From Bradyrhizobium roseum (lineage in GTDB: Bacteria; Pseudomonadota; Alphaproteobacteria; Rhizobiales; Xanthobacteraceae): a stretch of DNA of 64,000 nucleotides. Positions 61,747 through 64,000 of the stretch are shown here, piece after piece. The position numbers were made by a program, and so were the translations under genes. The notes below the pieces were generated by a model. That model was given only the letters and a program-made list of their open reading frames with translations. It had not been told where the DNA came from and did not search any database. The stretch is taken from NCBI RefSeq assembly GCF_030413175.1, contig NZ_CP129212.1:4936450-5000449 (forward strand), in the 5' to 3' direction. Position 1 is the stretch's first letter, and each line of letters begins with the position of its first letter.

Positions 61747-61915
61747 AGGCAGGACCTTGCAAGTCAGCTTCGAGGCATATCGGTCCAGATAGGCGGCTTT
61801 ACCCGCCCTGTGCAAGTGCACAATCGGAGCTGTCCGTGTCCCGGAGGCGGCGCGGCATCGTGATGTGACGCAGCGCCGGGATCCAGCCTGCGTCATGTGG
61901 TCCCGGCCCTGCGGA

Positions 61916-61958
61916 GCAGCGTGTCGGACGATGCTTCGCATCGCCGATAGGACGCTGC
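61916..61958. repeat. Intergenic imperfect palindrome
   Basis: GCAGCGTGTCGGACGATGC / TTC / GCATCGCCGATAGGACGCTGC, an imperfect long hairpin. The bases around it (CCCTGCGGAGCAGCG ... CCACGTCCAGGACA) look like the frequent Bradyrhizobium intergenic repeat. Confidence 0.5.
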
Positions 61959-61984
61959 GCCACGTCCAGGACATGAGACGGCCA

Positions 61985-62017
61985 AAGAAAAAGGGAGGAT
62001 GCTGAGAACATCCTCCC
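61985..62017 (-). terminator. Orphan rho-independent terminator
   Basis: Stem GGGAGGATG/CATCCTCCC with a 7-base loop, followed on the minus strand by TTTTTCTTT. It lies 240 bases upstream of the rhomboid start, with no coding gene before it on that strand. Confidence 0.75.
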
Positions 62018-62165
62018 TCGTCTCGCTGATCTTCTCGCGCCCTGGAGCCGGGATCACATCCCCACCCCTCCCCGCGCGATGACCAAACTGTTTGAGCCAC
62101 CTGTGTACCAACTGCGCCGGGAAATCGTTCAGACAATCCGGCACCGTCCGATGCGTTCCACACTA
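61985..62165 (-). ncRNA. Candidate small RNA
   Basis: On the minus strand a CtrA box (62198-62213) is followed by a -10-like TCTAG about 17-20 bases later. Some 150-180 bases on comes a strong rho-independent terminator (GGGAGGATG/CATCCTCCC then TTTTTCTTT, 61985-62017). No protein gene fits in between. The transcript start at about 62165 is a guess. The box reads as a full CtrA site in both directions. Confidence 0.3.
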
Positions 62166-62197
62166 CGCGCAGGACCCCGCGCTAGACAACGACGTCG

Positions 62198-62213
62198 TTA
62201 ATTTAAAGTTAAC
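62198..62213. promoter_or_regulatory. Perfect CtrA box
   Basis: GTTAATTTAAAGTTAAC: TTAA-N7-TTAAC on the plus strand, and also on the minus strand (TTAA-CTTTAAA-TTAAC). It is about 205 bases before the small operon at 62416 and just upstream of the candidate minus-strand RNA. Confidence 0.6.
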
Positions 62214-62415
62214 GACGAAGCGCTGACCGCTTTTCAGAAAACAGCAGCACTCCAAGTAGCTTCGCAAAAATCACGATGGCTGATCGAGAACGCGAGGAGC
62301 GAGAAAAGTCTCACGTGAGGGATTCGTTCGTGGTCCGGGCCACACGGTTGTACTTCCAAAAACTGCCAGTCTCGCTTTGTTGCTATTAGAGGTTGTCGTG
62401 CTAGACACCGGGACT

Positions 62416-62643
62416 ATGGCCGGGAGGAAAGCGGTGGAAGGCTGGCGGGTCGTGGAGTTTGGTCCTCATTCGTTTGGGATTGAGCACGGTACAGACAAGG
62501 TTCTCGTCGGAGCTATCGACCTGATTGGCGGGCTCTGGCATGTGGATATCCTTCGGCCGAGCGGCACCATCAACGGCAATTTCGCCGAATACGCCGCTGC
62601 TCTTGCTTTCGTCGAGATTGCGTTCGCCGAAACGTCAATATGA
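62416..62643 (+). CDS. Small hypothetical protein
   Basis: A 75-residue protein if started at ATG 62416; the frame is open from TTG 62377. It has a compact beta pattern ('WRVVEFGPHSFGIEHGTD', 'VLVGAIDLIGGLWHVDILRP', 'FAEYAAALAFVEIAF'). No family is recognised. Its stop overlaps the ATG of the next gene (ATGA), so the two are coupled. Confidence 0.55.
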   Translation: MAGRKAVEGWRVVEFGPHSFGIEHGTDKVLVGAIDLIGGLWHVDILRPSGTINGNFAEYAAALAFVEIAFAETSI

Positions 62644-63005
62644 CCGCAGCGAAAGTTATCGCCGTCGGCCTCGGCCTTTACGCAATCTATCTGCCTGTAG
62701 CCTGGCTCATGCATCGAAACTATGAGCTTCCCCCGACACCCTTGGGCAATCCCGTCGAGATGCTGCTGGCCTTCCACCGCGACGAGCCCGATCATTTTGT
62801 GGCGCGGTCCCATATCTTTCGCACGACGGTTTTTCCCGACACTTCGCGAATTTCCGTCTACGAAAACCTGACGCCGCTACCCAAGGGGCAAGTCGGCTTC
62901 ACGCCAGATCTGGGCGTCTACATCATCCGCCTCAAGACGAGTGACGGTTCTGATCCGCGATCCAATGGGCGCCGGTACTGGGTCGTTGGCGCTCAGGGCG
63001 GCTGA
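62640..63005 (+). CDS. Hypothetical membrane-anchored protein
   Basis: A 121-residue protein with one N-terminal helix (about 5-24, 'VIAVGLGLYAIYLPVAWLM') acting as signal or anchor. The rest is a soluble domain with 'SHIFRTTVFPDTSRISVYEN' and 'LGVYIIRLKTSDGSDPRSNG'. No family is recognised. It is coupled to the upstream gene by a 4-base overlap. A CtrA box lies upstream of the pair. Confidence 0.6.
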   Translation: MTAAKVIAVGLGLYAIYLPVAWLMHRNYELPPTPLGNPVEMLLAFHRDEPDHFVARSHIFRTTVFPDTSRISVYENLTPLPKGQVGFTPDLGVYIIRLKTSDGSDPRSNGRRYWVVGAQGG

Positions 63006-63417
63006 GCAACTGACCTGCGTCTACCCCAGCCGGTTGCACGCGAGTAACGCGATCCAATTCAGCATCGACCCGACCGGATTCCTCAGCACGCTCGCAATGC
63101 GCCGTCACGGCAACCTTGCCACACTGGTCCGCCCTCGCCGCAGGTTCGCGATCGGCATCAAGGCTGGCGATCGGGAAGCCGCAAGACAGTCGCTCCAGGT
63201 CACGGCAAGCCCCCCGGGGGAGACACATAAGTTACCGATCCCTTAACGGACATAGTGAATTTAACGTTAACGACGCAAAGCCGTCTCCCGCGCGGCCAAA
63301 TCGCGTTCCCGGCATGGACGCTGCAAAGCCCCTGCTGCACAACACGCCGGGGAAGCGTGTTGCGCAAAAGCGGGACAGAACTGTCTCGCGGAGCAACCCG
63401 GGGGCGAGGATCAGTTC
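63006..63417. other. Promoter gap with CtrA-like sites
   Basis: About 410 bases before the PAS gene. The first 220 show no gene or motif. The second half holds two CtrA-like sites (63232-63271). Confidence 0.5.
63232..63271 (+). promoter_or_regulatory. Tandem CtrA-like boxes upstream of the PAS_5 gene
   Basis: TTAC-CGATCCC-TTAAC (63232-63247) and TGAA-TTTAACG-TTAAC (63256-63271). Each has the exact TTAAC half and a first half with one change, at the correct spacing. The gene starts at 63418. Confidence 0.5.
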
Positions 63418-63972
63418 ATGAAACACCCATCGAGCCGCGATTTCTTCGCCTATTGGGATGCGAAGCGCGGCGATGCGCGGGCGCCGGACCGCAGCGAGAT
63501 CGAACCCGGCGCGGTGCGCGAGCTGCTCGGCGACATCTTCGTGCTTTCCTACGACAGCGACGCCGGCTATCCGTTCCGCGTCGCTGGAACGCGGGTCAGC
63601 GCCCTGCTCGGCCGCGACCTCAAGGATACGAGTTTTGCCGCGCTGTTCACCCCGGACAGCCGCCTCGAGATCGAGGACGTCGTCAGCCACGTGGCCGAGG
63701 AAATGCTGCCGGCCATCGCCGGCATCACCGCCACCTCGGACGACGGGACGACCGCTCATCTGGAGCTGCTGCTGCTGCCGTTCAACAATCGCGCCCATGC
63801 ACCGGTCAGCCTGACCGGCGTGCTGGCTCCATTCGAAAGCGACCTCTGCACGATTTCCGATTTCAAGGTGACGTCGTGGCGCTACCTGCACCGGCCGCAA
63901 AAACTCGTGCCACGCGCCTTGCGCAAGCTCGCCATCGCGCGCGGCTTCATGGTGTATGAGGGCTTGCGGTAA
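63418..63972 (+). CDS. PAS domain protein (PAS_5/PF07310-like)
   Basis: A 184-residue cytosolic single-domain protein: 'RDFFAYWDAKRGDARAPDR', 'EPGAVRELLGDIFVL', 'YPFRVAGTRVSALLGRDL' and 'SDFKVTSWRYLHRPQKLVPR' fit the alphaproteobacterial PAS_5 family. Caulobacter MopJ, a cell-cycle regulator, is a single-PAS protein of this general kind; equivalence is only a guess. A PAS fold without an output domain suggests action by protein contact. Two CtrA-like boxes upstream support cell-cycle control. Confidence 0.82.
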   Translation: MKHPSSRDFFAYWDAKRGDARAPDRSEIEPGAVRELLGDIFVLSYDSDAGYPFRVAGTRVSALLGRDLKDTSFAALFTPDSRLEIEDVVSHVAEEMLPAIAGITATSDDGTTAHLELLLLPFNNRAHAPVSLTGVLAPFESDLCTISDFKVTSWRYLHRPQKLVPRALRKLAIARGFMVYEGLR

Positions 63973-64000
63973 GGCGGTAGCGCTATCGCGACAGCAGGTT

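Larger units (their letters stand above)
61747..62415. other. Intergenic region with repeat, terminator and CtrA box
   Basis: About 670 bases. It holds a Bradyrhizobium-style palindromic repeat (61916-61958), a minus-strand terminator (61985-62017) with no matching gene, and a CtrA box (62198-62213). Frames on both strands run through the hairpins and lack motifs. Confidence 0.6.

Noticed and set aside
61893..62144. An 83-codon minus-strand frame upstream of the rhomboid gene.
   Set aside because: It runs straight through the terminator hairpin and the intergenic palindrome and shows no family signature.

Overview
The window looks like chromosomal DNA from a Bradyrhizobium-like alphaproteobacterium (Nitrobacteraceae, Hyphomicrobiales). 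I base this on the high GC content, two Omp25/porin-type outer-membrane proteins with the 'N-W-T-G-F-Y-x-G' signature, several near-consensus CtrA boxes, an MddA-like S-methyltransferase, rhizobial intergenic palindromes, and many small secreted proteins. No species can be fixed from the sequence alone.

Layout. 1-6.5 kb: the 3' part of a sulfatase-superfamily hydrolase, a divergent AraC regulator/methyltransferase pair, a Bug-type (TctC) solute-binding protein, a His-rich NiCoT/UreH-like membrane protein, and a decayed dienelactone hydrolase. 6.6-10.4 kb: an accessory island between tRNA-Thr(TGT) and a 43-bp direct copy of its 3' end. It holds a Fic-domain protein, a small protein upstream of it that may be its partner, a serine recombinase, and two tandem related small membrane proteins. 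10.4-23 kb: a TIGR04325-type methyltransferase, a large porin, a MarR regulator, an alpha/beta-hydrolase that lacks its nucleophile, an SCP2-like/hydrolase operon, an Omp25-like barrel, a TPR protein and a large S10 carboxypeptidase.

23-34.8 kb is a signalling and envelope block: a FecR-like secreted protein, a CHASE2 class III cyclase, a secreted caspase-like protease with a long coiled coil, a double-barrel outer-membrane protein, NAD kinase, a response regulator with an Hpt protein, and a DUF2336 protein. 35-50 kb: a Tat-exported amidase, an AraC regulator whose start is flanked by a 17-bp-arm hairpin, a lytic transglycosylase behind a perfect CtrA box, folE-hisI, an IscU-like scaffold, a secreted ClpP-like protein, yidD, an APC permease operon, and mddA-qor facing a BTAD/hydrolase fusion regulator. 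50-64 kb: a GNAT enzyme, an Imm50-like protein, thrS, a nitroreductase, a matrixin-type metalloprotease, a GGDEF/EAL protein, a patatin, a CBS protein, a rhomboid, a possible CtrA-controlled small RNA and small operon, and a PAS_5 protein behind two CtrA-like boxes.

Working together: the clearest common thread is regulatory. TTAA-N7-TTAA(C)-like sites precede the transglycosylase gene, the response regulator/Hpt operon, the DUF2336 gene, the 62.4-63.0 kb operon and the PAS_5 gene. This suggests that part of the window belongs to a CtrA cell-cycle/motility regulon. All functional calls come from reading motifs. No database search was run.
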